Source: Bacillota bacterium
GTDB lineage: Bacteria > Bacillota > Clostridia > Saccharofermentanales > UBA5734
Length of the DNA: 33,171 nt
Direction: 5' to 3'
NCBI GenBank assembly: GCA_029548445.1
Contig: JAKPNJ010000003.1
Span: 1 to 33,171, forward strand
The notes under the pieces were generated by a model. The model was not told where the DNA came from and ran no database searches. It saw only the letters and a program-made list of their open reading frames with translations. Positions 8,332 to 16,411 of the stretch are shown here, piece by piece. Made by a program: the position numbers and the translations under genes. Within the stretch, counting starts at the first letter, position 1. Every line of letters begins with the position of its first letter.

Positions 8332-9571
8332 CCGCGCCGGCCAGGCCTTTTTCGATGGCGCCCACCAGGAGGAACGCCGCCGTATTGACGCGTTTCAGCA
8401 GCCGGCCCTCCTCCAGCAGGGGTTCCAGCAGCCGGAAATCGTCGGAAGCAGTTCCCGATATGTAGCCGCCCGTCGCGGCGAAGGCCGGGTTCCTGGATTC
8501 CGCGAAATCCCCGACGGACTCGATGAAGTAATCGCCGGAATCCATGTGGACGCAGGGAATGCCCAGCTGGTCGAATGGCCGGTAGTCCGATTCCCGGAGG
8601 GTCACTTCCCGGTACACCTCGGTCACCCCGTCGCCGTCCAGGTCCACGTCCAGGTCGGCCTGGTTGGTCCGGAGGTCGATCTTGCCCTGGATGGCCACGT
8701 CCGTCATCTCGTACAGCTTCCGCCGCATATCGTATTTCTTCCCGGCTGCCGTGGAGTTCCAGCCGCTGTGGGCATACAGCCGGTCGCCGGCGTATAGGCC
8801 GTCGACGGTATAGACCGCATCCAGGGAGGCCAGTTCGCCGGCATCGAGGGACGCGGCGAAATGGCGGGCGCCCGCCTGGCCGTCTTCGCCGGCGCCGAAA
8901 AAGACGATCACCACATCATAGCCCGGCTGTCGCTCCAGGAGTTCCCGGGCCATCACCAGTACCGCCGCGACCCCGGCGGCGTTGTCCTGGATGCCATTGA
9001 ACCCGGGGGCGGCCTCCCGGTCGGCCTCCGTGCCCAGGGCCGTGTCGTAGTGGGCCCCGACCAGGACCCAGCGCCGTTCCGGAATCCATTCGGGTTCGAC
9101 AGCGCCGGCCGTGGGCGAGGGGCTCCCGTCGGGCACGAGAAAGCCGGTGCCCCCGATCCGGACCACCAGGTTCCTGGAACGGCGCACGGGCGCTTCCGCC
9201 GGGGTCGGCGACAAGGCGTTTTCCGACTCTTCCTGGCCATCCTCCGCAACAGGCACCTCGAAGGAGACGATCTCGGGTTCGAAGCCCATCTTCCGAAGCT
9301 CGGCCAGGATCCAGTCCCCGGCCGCCTGTTCCCCGGGACCCCAGGCCTTCCGGAACGGATGGGCCGCCGCCAGGGACCTGGCGAGGGACGCGCCGGCGGT
9401 GCCGTAGTCCGTGGGGGTTTCCGGCGTCACTTCCGGGGCGCAGCCCAGGAGGGACAGCCCCAGGAGGCAGGCGGTCAGGGCGGATGCGATCCGGCGAAAG
9501 GCCGACGGCCGGCGACGGCACATCCGGCAAGGGAGGACCGGATACCCGGCCCGGGGCAGCTGTCGAGGCAT
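8291..9571 (-). CDS. M28-family zinc peptidase, predicted lipoprotein
   Basis: Metalloaminopeptidase-type exported enzyme. From the ATG at 9571 the product is 426 residues. It has Arg-rich n-region, a hydrophobic stretch and lipobox LLGC (Cys44), so it should be lipid-anchored outside the membrane. Candidate zinc ligands are His174/Asp176 (GAHYDT), bridging Asp196 (IQDNAAGVA), Glu229 in FFGAGEDG (where most members have Glu-Glu) and Asp257 (TVDG). The usual final His in an HTxxD context is not apparent. An Asp-rich loop reading DVDLDGDGVTE resembles a calcium-binding loop. The start is preferred because GGAAGGAG lies about 10 bases upstream; the ATG at 9523 would give a shorter, more usual signal peptide but has no Shine-Dalgarno. 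The pro-domain-like region 50-165 is poorly conserved. Confidence 0.82.
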   Translation of the reverse strand: MPRQLPRAGYPVLPCRMCRRRPSAFRRIASALTACLLGLSLLGCAPEVTPETPTDYGTAGASLARSLAAAHPFRKAWGPGEQAAGDWILAELRKMGFEPEIVSFEVPVAEDGQEESENALSPTPAEAPVRRSRNLVVRIGGTGFLVPDGSPSPTAGAVEPEWIPERRWVLVGAHYDTALGTEADREAAPGFNGIQDNAAGVAAVLVMARELLERQPGYDVVIVFFGAGEDGQAGARHFAASLDAGELASLDAVYTVDGLYAGDRLYAHSGWNSTAAGKKYDMRRKLYEMTDVAIQGKIDLRTNQADLDVDLDGDGVTEVYREVTLRESDYRPFDQLGIPCVHMDSGDYFIESVGDFAESRNPAFAATGGYISGTASDDFRLLEPLLEEGRLLKRVNTAAFLLVGAIEKGLAGAVRPPTPTPAPTGR

Positions 9572-9622
9572 GGACGCATCGCTCCTTCCGAACGCCGCGC
9601 CCGGAGGCGGGGGTTCCGCCCC

Positions 9623-9651
9623 ATGATACAACAATTCCCCGCCGCTGGAAA
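9623..9651 (-). promoter_or_regulatory. Candidate sigma-A promoter for the M28 lipoprotein gene
   Basis: On the - strand a TTTCCA hexamer and a TATCAT hexamer are separated by 17 bases, about 50 bases upstream of the M28 ATG. The -10 matches consensus at 5 of 6 positions and the -35 at 4 of 6. The spacing and the locally AT-rich sequence in a GC-rich genome support it. Confidence 0.4.
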
Positions 9652-9706
9652 ATCCGCGGGACCCGGGTCGAACCGCTCCCGGGACGTTCTGGTGCGCCCG
9701 CAGGAG

Positions 9707-9715
9707 TGATAGAAT
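9707..9715 (+). promoter_or_regulatory. Candidate extended -10 element upstream of the NfeD-like gene
   Basis: The nonamer TGATAGAAT fits the extended -10 pattern (TG, one base, then TAGAAT). No good -35 lies upstream. Transcription would start about 18 bases before the preferred ATG at 9740, giving a very short leader carrying the Shine-Dalgarno. Confidence 0.33.
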
Positions 9716-9739
9716 GGATTTGGAAAGGGAGGGATGCCC

Positions 9740-10207
9740 ATGATCCTCGGATTGGACGCATGGATTTTCTGGCTGATCCTGATGGTGTTGTTCCTGGCTG
9801 TCGAGGCGGCCACGGCCGGCCTCGTCAGCATCTGGTTCGCCGCCGGTTCCCTGGTGGCGTTGCTGGCCGCCGCCTTTGGAGCCGGTCTTTGGGTGCAGGT
9901 ACCCCTGGCGATCGTGGTCTCGCTGGCGACCCTGGTCGTCTTCATCCGGCTGCGCCATGACCGGAGTTTCGCCCACAGCGCCACGGTTCCGACCAATGCG
10001 GACCGCTGGATCGACGCCGAGGCGGTGGTGATCGAGGCGGTGGACCCCATCCGGGGGACCGGCCAGGTCAAGGCCATGGGCCAGGTCTGGAGCGCAGTCA
10101 GCCAGGACGGCAAGCCGGTCCCGGTCGATGCCGCCGTCCGGATCGTGGAAATCCGGGGGGTCCGGGCCGTGATCGTCCCCATGGAACCGCCCGCGCCCGG
10201 CGGCTGA
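9740..10207 (+). CDS. NfeD-like membrane protein
   Basis: Short NfeD-family proteins partner with SPFH/stomatin proteins in membrane organisation; their molecular role is not well defined. The 155-residue product starts with two to three hydrophobic helices (about 7-22, 25-45 and 50-66: WIFWLILMVLFLAVEAATAG, then further Ala/Leu/Val-rich segments). It ends with a soluble beta-rich domain (about 80-150) of the NfeD OB-fold type. Two in-frame ATGs occur at 9734 and 9740. The GGGAGG Shine-Dalgarno (9727-9732) is one base from the first and seven from the second, so 9740 is preferred. The SPFH gene follows 89 bases downstream, the standard NfeD-SPFH pairing. Confidence 0.85.
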   Translation: MILGLDAWIFWLILMVLFLAVEAATAGLVSIWFAAGSLVALLAAAFGAGLWVQVPLAIVVSLATLVVFIRLRHDRSFAHSATVPTNADRWIDAEAVVIEAVDPIRGTGQVKAMGQVWSAVSQDGKPVPVDAAVRIVEIRGVRAVIVPMEPPAPGG

Positions 10208-10296
10208 CCCGGCCGGCTGTCGTGTCCGGTCGTTTGTTGTGTCCCGGAATCCAGGATGCCCGGCATCCGCTTGCATGAAGAAAGGAAGGAATCCCA

Positions 10297-11220
10297 ATGC
10301 CCGATGTCACATGGATCGTCCTCCTCATTCTCGCCGCCCTGGCGGTCGTCATCCTCTCCCGCAACGTCCGGATCGTGAACCAGGCCTTCGCCATGGTGGT
10401 GGAACGCCTTGGCAAGTACCATGTCACCTGGGGAACCGGCTTCCATGTCAAGACGCCCTTCATTGACCGGATCGTGAAGATCGTGTCCCTGAAGGAAAAG
10501 GTCGCCGATTTCCAGCCCCAGGCCGTCATCACGAAGGACAACGTGACGATGCAGATTGACACAGTGGTCTTTTTCCAGATTACGGACCCAAAACTCTACG
10601 CATACGGCATCGAGAACCCCATCCAGGCCATCGAGAACCTCTCCGCCACCACCCTCCGAAACATCATCGGCGACCTGGAGCTGGACCAGACCCTGACTTC
10701 CCGCGAGGTCGTCAATACCAAGATGCGCCTGATCCTCGACGAGGCCACGGACGCCTGGGGCATCAAGGTCAACCGGGTGGAACTCAAGAACATCATTCCG
10801 CCCAAGGAGATCCAGGTCGCCATGGAGCGCCAGATGAAGGCCGAGCGCGAGAAGCGCGAGAATATCCTCCGGTCCGAGGGCGAGAAACAGGCCCAGATCC
10901 TGGTGGCCGAAGGCGAGAAGCAGGCGGCGATCCTCCGGGCCGAGGCCAAGAAGGAAGCCCAGATTCGGGAAGCGGAGGGCGAGGCCGAGGCCATCATGAA
11001 AGTCCAGCAGGCCCGGGCCCGGGGCCTTGACATGATCAAGTCGGTCCAGGCGGACAGGGCCCTGATCGCCCTGCGCAGCCTCGAGGCCCTGGAGAAGCTG
11101 GCCGACGGCAAGTCGACCAAGATCATCGTACCCTCCGAGATCCAGGGGCTGGCCGCCCTGACCGCCTCCCTGCGGGAGCTGGCCGTGGACGACGCTGCCC
11201 AGGCGGCTCCGAAGACCTGA
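10297..11220 (+). CDS. SPFH/Band 7 (stomatin-like) membrane protein
   Basis: The 307-residue protein has one N-terminal transmembrane helix (about 6-21), then an SPFH/Band 7 domain starting VNQAFAMVVERLGKYH and including GFHVKTPFIDRI and VITKDNVTMQIDTVVFFQI. A long charged helical region (about 180-245) follows, with EGEKQA-type repeats that form the coiled coil used for oligomerisation. This is the QmcA/stomatin layout, scaffolding membrane microdomains with NfeD partners. The ATG has GAAAGGAAGG about 7 bases upstream. The NfeD-like gene lies upstream and the ATPase gene begins 22 bases after the stop, so the genes are probably one transcript. A role in membrane integrity is known for the family; any link to the ATPase is inference. 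Confidence 0.9.
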   Translation: MPDVTWIVLLILAALAVVILSRNVRIVNQAFAMVVERLGKYHVTWGTGFHVKTPFIDRIVKIVSLKEKVADFQPQAVITKDNVTMQIDTVVFFQITDPKLYAYGIENPIQAIENLSATTLRNIIGDLELDQTLTSREVVNTKMRLILDEATDAWGIKVNRVELKNIIPPKEIQVAMERQMKAEREKRENILRSEGEKQAQILVAEGEKQAAILRAEAKKEAQIREAEGEAEAIMKVQQARARGLDMIKSVQADRALIALRSLEALEKLADGKSTKIIVPSEIQGLAALTASLRELAVDDAAQAAPKT

Positions 11221-11242
11221 CGCCGGCCGGTCGAGGCGCTCC

Positions 11243-12451
11243 ATGCTGCTGGGATTCCGTATCCGGAACTTCGGCCCCCTGGTCGATGTCGCCATCGGCC
11301 TGGACCCGGCCGGTGTTCCCCGGGGGAGCCGTTCCTGTGCCATGACCCCGGTCTCGGCCCTGATCGGGCGGAACGCCACCGGGAAAACGGCCGTACTGGA
11401 CGGGCTCTCGTTCCTGTCCGATTGCCTGCGGCTGGGTGTCCCGGCCGCGTCCCTGGAGGGCGACCGGGGGGGCTATACCCGCCTTCGGACCCATGACGCG
11501 ACCGATCCCGTCTCCTTCGATGTCTACCTGGATGCCGGAGATCCGGATGCGCCCGTGGGCTATCGCCTCGAGCTGGATTGCGATGCCCAGGGCCGTCCGT
11601 CCGTCCGATCCGAGAAGGCCTGGTTCCTGAAGACCGGCCAGGCCTTTTTCAGGCTGGACCAGGGGACGGGCCACGTGCTGGAGCGGCCCGGGGAAGCGGG
11701 GGAGAACCGGCGGGACGCCGGCGTGGCGAACCTCAAGCATCCGGCCCTGTCCGCATACGGGCGCCTGAAGGAGCACGGGCGCCTCCGGGCGATCTTCGAT
11801 GACATCAGCCGCTGGTATTTCTGCCGCTTCGATCCCCGGCTCGCCCGGGAACCGGCCCATGCGGGCGGCCAGCACCATGTCAGCAGTACCGGCCACAATC
11901 TCGGCAACGTCATCCAGTATCTCGAGGATGAGGACCCCGAGTCCCTCCGGGTCATCCTGGACAGGATCGCCGACCGGATTCCCGAGATCGGCGGCCTGCA
12001 TTCCCGAAAAACCCACGACGGCCACCTGGTGCTCCAGGTCGGCGACGACTCCCTGGACGATCCGTCGGTCCTCCGGCGGCTGTCCGACGGAACCCTCAAG
12101 ATGTTCGCCCTCCTCCTGCTCCTATCGGATCCCTCCCCGCGGCCCATGATCTGCCTCGAGGAGCCGGAGACCGGCCTGCACCACGAAATGCTGGATACCC
12201 TGGCCATGGAGATCCGCCACCACGCGGCGGGCATCCGCCGGGGACGGCCCGGTGCCCAGGTCCTGTTCACGACCCACAACCCCTTCCTGCTCGATTCCCT
12301 GCGCCCGGACGAGGTCTGGGTCCTGGAGCGACCCGGGGAGGGCGCCCCCAGGGCCCGGTGCATCGGGGCGGATCCCGTGGTCCAGAGCCTGTACAGCCAG
12401 GGAATCGGCCTCGGCGCCCTGTGGTACAGCCACCACTTCGAGGGGATGTGA
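11243..12451 (+). CDS. AAA/ABC-type ATPase of the AAA_21 group, partner of the DUF4276 gene
   Basis: The 402-residue soluble ATPase begins MLLGFRIRNFGPLVD, the usual beta-strand opening of RecF/SMC-like AAA_21 proteins. Walker A is GRNATGKT at about 42-49, an ABC-signature-like RLSDGT lies at about 279-284, Walker B MICLEEPE at about 302-309, and a switch His in TTHNP at about 343-347. A split ATPase head with about 200 intervening residues fits this family, found in OLD-like and other two-gene systems. The stop overlaps the GTG start of the next gene (ATGTGA). Pairing with DUF4276 is a recurrent arrangement in bacteria with no settled function, and a defence or DNA-maintenance role is inference. 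The gene lies between SPFH and hemW without a mobile-element signature. Confidence 0.85.
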   Translation: MLLGFRIRNFGPLVDVAIGLDPAGVPRGSRSCAMTPVSALIGRNATGKTAVLDGLSFLSDCLRLGVPAASLEGDRGGYTRLRTHDATDPVSFDVYLDAGDPDAPVGYRLELDCDAQGRPSVRSEKAWFLKTGQAFFRLDQGTGHVLERPGEAGENRRDAGVANLKHPALSAYGRLKEHGRLRAIFDDISRWYFCRFDPRLAREPAHAGGQHHVSSTGHNLGNVIQYLEDEDPESLRVILDRIADRIPEIGGLHSRKTHDGHLVLQVGDDSLDDPSVLRRLSDGTLKMFALLLLLSDPSPRPMICLEEPETGLHHEMLDTLAMEIRHHAAGIRRGRPGAQVLFTTHNPFLLDSLRPDEVWVLERPGEGAPRARCIGADPVVQSLYSQGIGLGALWYSHHFEGM

Positions 12452-13128
12452 ACCGGCTGGTGCACCTGGAAGTGCTGGTGGAGGACCGCTCGGGAAAAAT
12501 GTTCCTCGATCCCCTGCTCCGGCGCCTCCTGGCCGGTGTCGGCCGGGACGTGGAGGTGGCGATCCGGCCCCACCGGGGCAAGGGCCGACTGCCCGCCGAT
12601 CCATCCGCCCGGCCGGATCGGTTCGCCAGCGGCCTGATGGACCTGTTGCCCGCCCGGATGCGGGCCTATTCCGCGGTCTTCGCCCCGGGGACCCACGGCA
12701 TCGTGGTGGTCCTGGATTCGGACGAGGAAGACCCGGAAACGGTCCGAACCCGCATCGACCGCCTGTCGCGCCCGTATCGGAACGGCCTCCCGGTGGTCAT
12801 CGGCATTTCGGTGGAGGAGATGGAGTCCTGGATGCTGGCAGACCGGGCCGCCATCCTGTCGGCCTTTCCCCGGGCCGATCCGCGGGTCCTGGACGCCTAT
12901 TCGCAGGACTCCGTCTGCGGCACCTGGGAACTCCTGGCCAGGGCGATCCTGGGGGACGAGGCCGAAGACCTGATCGAGCTGGGGTATCCGGCGGTGGGCC
13001 GCTACAAGGCCGAGTGGGCGACCCGCATCGGCGTCCACGCCGATCCCGACCGGATTCGCTCGCCCAGTTTCCTCCGCTTCCGGCGGGACCTGGACAGGCT
13101 TCTCGAAACCGGAGCCCCGACTGCATGA
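12448..13128 (+). CDS. DUF4276 family protein (TOPRIM-like), partner of the upstream ATPase
   Basis: The GTG at 12448 overlaps the ATPase stop and gives 226 residues. Features typical of DUF4276 are the opening LEVLVEDRSGKMFLDPLL, the acidic strand IVVVLDSDEEDPETV, SVEEMESWMLADR, AYSQDSVCGTWELL, and the C-terminal block EWATRIGVHADPDRIRSPSF. The N-terminal Glu and the D-x-D-E-E-D cluster resemble the metal-binding acidic residues of TOPRIM nucleases and primases, so a metal-dependent nucleic-acid function is plausible but unproven. The stop overlaps the hemW ATG (ATGA), so ATPase, DUF4276 and hemW are probably translated in sequence. The family is recognised with good confidence; the biochemical role is unknown. 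Confidence 0.8.
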   Translation: MNRLVHLEVLVEDRSGKMFLDPLLRRLLAGVGRDVEVAIRPHRGKGRLPADPSARPDRFASGLMDLLPARMRAYSAVFAPGTHGIVVVLDSDEEDPETVRTRIDRLSRPYRNGLPVVIGISVEEMESWMLADRAAILSAFPRADPRVLDAYSQDSVCGTWELLARAILGDEAEDLIELGYPAVGRYKAEWATRIGVHADPDRIRSPSFLRFRRDLDRLLETGAPTA

Positions 13129-14372
13129 GACCATCCGGTCCGGTTTTCCCCCGGTACCGGCCCGACGGAACGGTGGGGGCCGCGTTCTCCGCCTATCTTC
13201 ATGTGCCGTTTTGCGTCCGGAAGTGTGGGTACTGCGACTTCCATTCGCTGGCCATCGGCGACCCCCGGTCCGATCCGGACGGACCGGCCGCAAGGCAGAT
13301 GGCGGCCTATGCCGAAACCGTCCGGGAGGAGATCCGGCGGACGGCGGACGCAATGGAGCCGTCCGAACGCGTGCCGCTCGAGACTGTCTATTTCGGCGGC
13401 GGAACGCCCACCCTCCTGCCTCCGGCCACCCTGGCCGCCATCCTGGACACCCTGGGGACGGCCCTGGGACTCGCGGACGACGTCGAGGCCACCCTGGAAG
13501 CCAATCCCGGCACCCTGCGTCCGGAGGACTTCCGCCAGCTCAGGGAGGCCGGGTTCAACCGGGTCAGCCTGGGCCTCCAGGCCATCCAACCCTTCCTCCT
13601 TCGCCGCCTGGGCCGCATCCACGACGCAACCCGGTTCGACGAGGCCGTCCGCGACGCCCGGGCGGCCGGCTTCCGAAACATCTCCGCCGACCTGATGGCC
13701 GGCATCCCGGGACAGACCCCCCGGCACATGGCCGACAGCGTGGACCGGGCCCTGGCCGCCGGCGTGACCCATGTCTCCGTCTATTCCCTGACCCTGGAGC
13801 CCGGAACCCCCTTCCACACCCGCTACGCCTCCCGCCCCGATGCGCTGCCGTCGGAGGACCAGGAGCGGGCAATCTACCGGACCGCCATGGACCGGCTGGC
13901 GGCGGCGGGCCTCCCGGCCTACGAGATCAGCAGCGCGGCCCGGCCGGGATTCCGGTGCCGGCACAACGAGGCCTACTGGATGGCGGAAGGGTATCATGGC
14001 TTCGGTCCTGCGGCCCATGGGTACCGAAGCGGCATCCGGTACTCGAATCCCCGGGACATGGATCCCTGGCGCGACCGGGTCCGGCAGGGCGCAGTCCGTC
14101 CGGAGGACGACCCGGACGGGGTCCGGATCAACCGGGACGAGGCCATGGACGAGGCCATGTGGCTGGGATTCCGACGGCTGGACGGCGTGTCGGCCGACAC
14201 GTTCCGGGCCCGCTTCGGGACCTATCCCGAGGAGCGGTATGGCGACCGGCTCCGGCAGCTCCTCCGCCGAGGCCTGCTGGAGCGGGACGGGGCGCCTGAT
14301 CCCGCCGGTTCCTATCGGCTGTCCGGGCTGGGCCTCGACCTGGCGAACCAGGTGTTCCTGGAATTCGTGTAG
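13125..14372 (+). CDS. hemW: Radical SAM heme chaperone / coproporphyrinogen dehydrogenase-like protein HemW
   Basis: HemW binds heme and a [4Fe-4S] cluster and is thought to deliver heme to respiratory proteins; it is often misnamed as oxygen-independent coproporphyrinogen oxidase. The 415-residue protein has the cluster motif C-x3-C-x2-C at Cys30, Cys34 and Cys37 (HVPFCVRKCGYCDFHS), the SAM-contacting FGGGTPTLL, EANPGTL, and NRVSLGLQAIQP, with the C-terminal HemN-type domain (EAMDEAMWLGFRRLDGV). HemW retains the three cysteines but lacks the extra fourth Cys of true HemN. The ATG overlaps the DUF4276 stop. In many Bacillota hemW directly precedes hrcA; here a sugar module of about 4.4 kb separates them. 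Confidence 0.92.
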   Translation: MRPSGPVFPRYRPDGTVGAAFSAYLHVPFCVRKCGYCDFHSLAIGDPRSDPDGPAARQMAAYAETVREEIRRTADAMEPSERVPLETVYFGGGTPTLLPPATLAAILDTLGTALGLADDVEATLEANPGTLRPEDFRQLREAGFNRVSLGLQAIQPFLLRRLGRIHDATRFDEAVRDARAAGFRNISADLMAGIPGQTPRHMADSVDRALAAGVTHVSVYSLTLEPGTPFHTRYASRPDALPSEDQERAIYRTAMDRLAAAGLPAYEISSAARPGFRCRHNEAYWMAEGYHGFGPAAHGYRSGIRYSNPRDMDPWRDRVRQGAVRPEDDPDGVRINRDEAMDEAMWLGFRRLDGVSADTFRARFGTYPEERYGDRLRQLLRRGLLERDGAPDPAGSYRLSGLGLDLANQVFLEFV

Positions 14373-14396
14373 CCCGTGCCGATCCTCGCCGCATTG

Positions 14397-15617
14397 TCAG
14401 TCGCCGGCATCCGGCAGGGTGGCCCCCGTCCGAAGCCATTGCTCCAGCACCAGGGCCACGCCGCCCCAGAGGGGCGCGTCGGCCCCCAGGGCTGCCGGGC
14501 GAATGGGGATCCGCTTGATGCCATGCTGGAGCATGGCGGCGTTGACGGCCTCTTCCAGTTCCGGAAGCAGCAGGTCCGCCGCCTGGGCGCCCTCGTGGCC
14601 CAGCAGGACCAGTTCCGGGTCCAGCAGGTTGGCCAGGTCGGCCAGGGCCTCCGCCAGGTGGCTGCGCAGGAGGCGAATCCGGCCGGCCGCCAGTGCGTCT
14701 CCCCGCCGGGCACCGTCCAGCAAGCCATCCCAGGAGTCGGCCCCGGTCTCCCGAAGCAGGACCGGGACGCTGGCCACAACCTCCAGGCACCCCCGCCGTC
14801 CGCAGGGGCAGGGAGGACCCGACGGATCCAGGATCATGTGGCCCGCCTCCCCGGCGAATCCCGACGCCCCGGTAAAGAGCCGGCCCCCGGACAGGAACCC
14901 GGCGCCGATTCCGTGGGTGATCCCGAGATACAGCACGGTCCCGTGGTCCCGTGCGGCGCCGAACAGGGATTCCGCCAGGACGGCGGCGTTCATGTCGTTG
15001 TCCGCCCGGACGGCCAGGCCGGATTCCGACCGGACCCAGTCGGCGATCGGCAGGTCGGCCAGGCCGTAAAAGTCGGGGGGATCCAGCAGGATGCCCGCCT
15101 GCCGGTCCAGGGGACCGATGGAGGCGATGCCGATTCCGAGGGGCCGGGGCGCTCCCGATCGACCGAACGGCGCCATGCCGTCCCGGACCAGGTTGGACAG
15201 CAGCGCCCGGAAGGCCTCCCTGTCCGGCCGGGGCGGGAAGGAGAGGAACCTCCGATCCATAACGGCGCCCGAGAGGTCGGCGGACAGGAGGGCCATGCCA
15301 TCCCGGGAAAGATAGAGACCCAGCAGCGCCAGGCGTCCCGGCGCCAGGGACAGGCGCCGGGGCATCCGGCCGCCGGCAGGCCGCGGGGCGGCACCCCGGG
15401 CGGCCGGTTCCTCCTCCAGGAGTCCATCCTCACGCAGTCCCCGCAGGATCGTGCTGACCGTCATCCTGGACAGGCCGGTCCGTTCGGCCAGCTCGGCCTG
15501 GGAATCGGCCCGCCCCGCGGCCAGCAGGCGCAGCAGGGCGGCGCGGTTGCGCCCCCGCAGCGATTGGAGGTTGAGACCCGCCGGGGCCGGGGATGGCGGG
15601 ACGGGAAACCGGGGCAT
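14397..15617 (-). CDS. ROK-family transcriptional repressor (NagC/XylR type)
   Basis: The 406-residue protein has an N-terminal winged helix-turn-helix (about 17-70; SQAELAERTGLSRMTVSTIL is the recognition part). A sugar-kinase-like ROK domain follows, with DNDMNAA (Asp208 at the catalytic position), ITHGIGAG, GEAGH (His260) and the zinc motif CPCGRRGC (Cys270, 272, 277). ROK repressors bind a sugar or sugar phosphate and release DNA. It is divergent from the isomerase and dehydrogenase-kinase genes, so it probably controls them and itself. An in-frame GTG at 15623 directly abuts the Shine-Dalgarno GGGAGGA, so the ATG at 15617, about 7 bases away, is preferred. It converges on hemW with a 24-base gap and no visible terminator. 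The effector cannot be read from sequence. Confidence 0.87.
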   Translation of the reverse strand: MPRFPVPPSPAPAGLNLQSLRGRNRAALLRLLAAGRADSQAELAERTGLSRMTVSTILRGLREDGLLEEEPAARGAAPRPAGGRMPRRLSLAPGRLALLGLYLSRDGMALLSADLSGAVMDRRFLSFPPRPDREAFRALLSNLVRDGMAPFGRSGAPRPLGIGIASIGPLDRQAGILLDPPDFYGLADLPIADWVRSESGLAVRADNDMNAAVLAESLFGAARDHGTVLYLGITHGIGAGFLSGGRLFTGASGFAGEAGHMILDPSGPPCPCGRRGCLEVVASVPVLLRETGADSWDGLLDGARRGDALAAGRIRLLRSHLAEALADLANLLDPELVLLGHEGAQAADLLLPELEEAVNAAMLQHGIKRIPIRPAALGADAPLWGGVALVLEQWLRTGATLPDAGD

Positions 15618-15649
15618 CGGCACTCCTCCCAGGGGGTGGTTCCGGAAAC

Positions 15650-15655
15650 ATTGTA
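15650..15655 (-). promoter_or_regulatory. Candidate -10 hexamer for the ROK repressor gene
   Basis: TACAAT on the - strand (5 of 6 matches) stands about 33 bases before the preferred ATG. No convincing -35 is seen at 16-18 bases, so this is tentative. Confidence 0.28.
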
Positions 15656-15695
15656 CCGTCCCGCCAGCCGAAAGGCCATAGGTTGATAAGAAGTC

Positions 15696-16358
<663 letters not shown>

Positions 16359-16411
16359 GGCCGGCGTCACGCCGGAGGGACAGCCGGCAGGATCGGGACA
16401 GGAGGACCCGG

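Noticed and set aside
10254-10268. Inverted repeat GGATGCC-C-GGCATCC between the NfeD-like and SPFH genes as a terminator
   Set aside because: No T-run follows and the pair is expected to be cotranscribed; chance short palindromes are common at this GC content.
16361-16375. Palindrome CCGGCGTCACGCCGG between the isomerase and fusion genes as a terminator
   Set aside because: The stem is short, no T-run follows, and the downstream gene appears to be in the same transcript.
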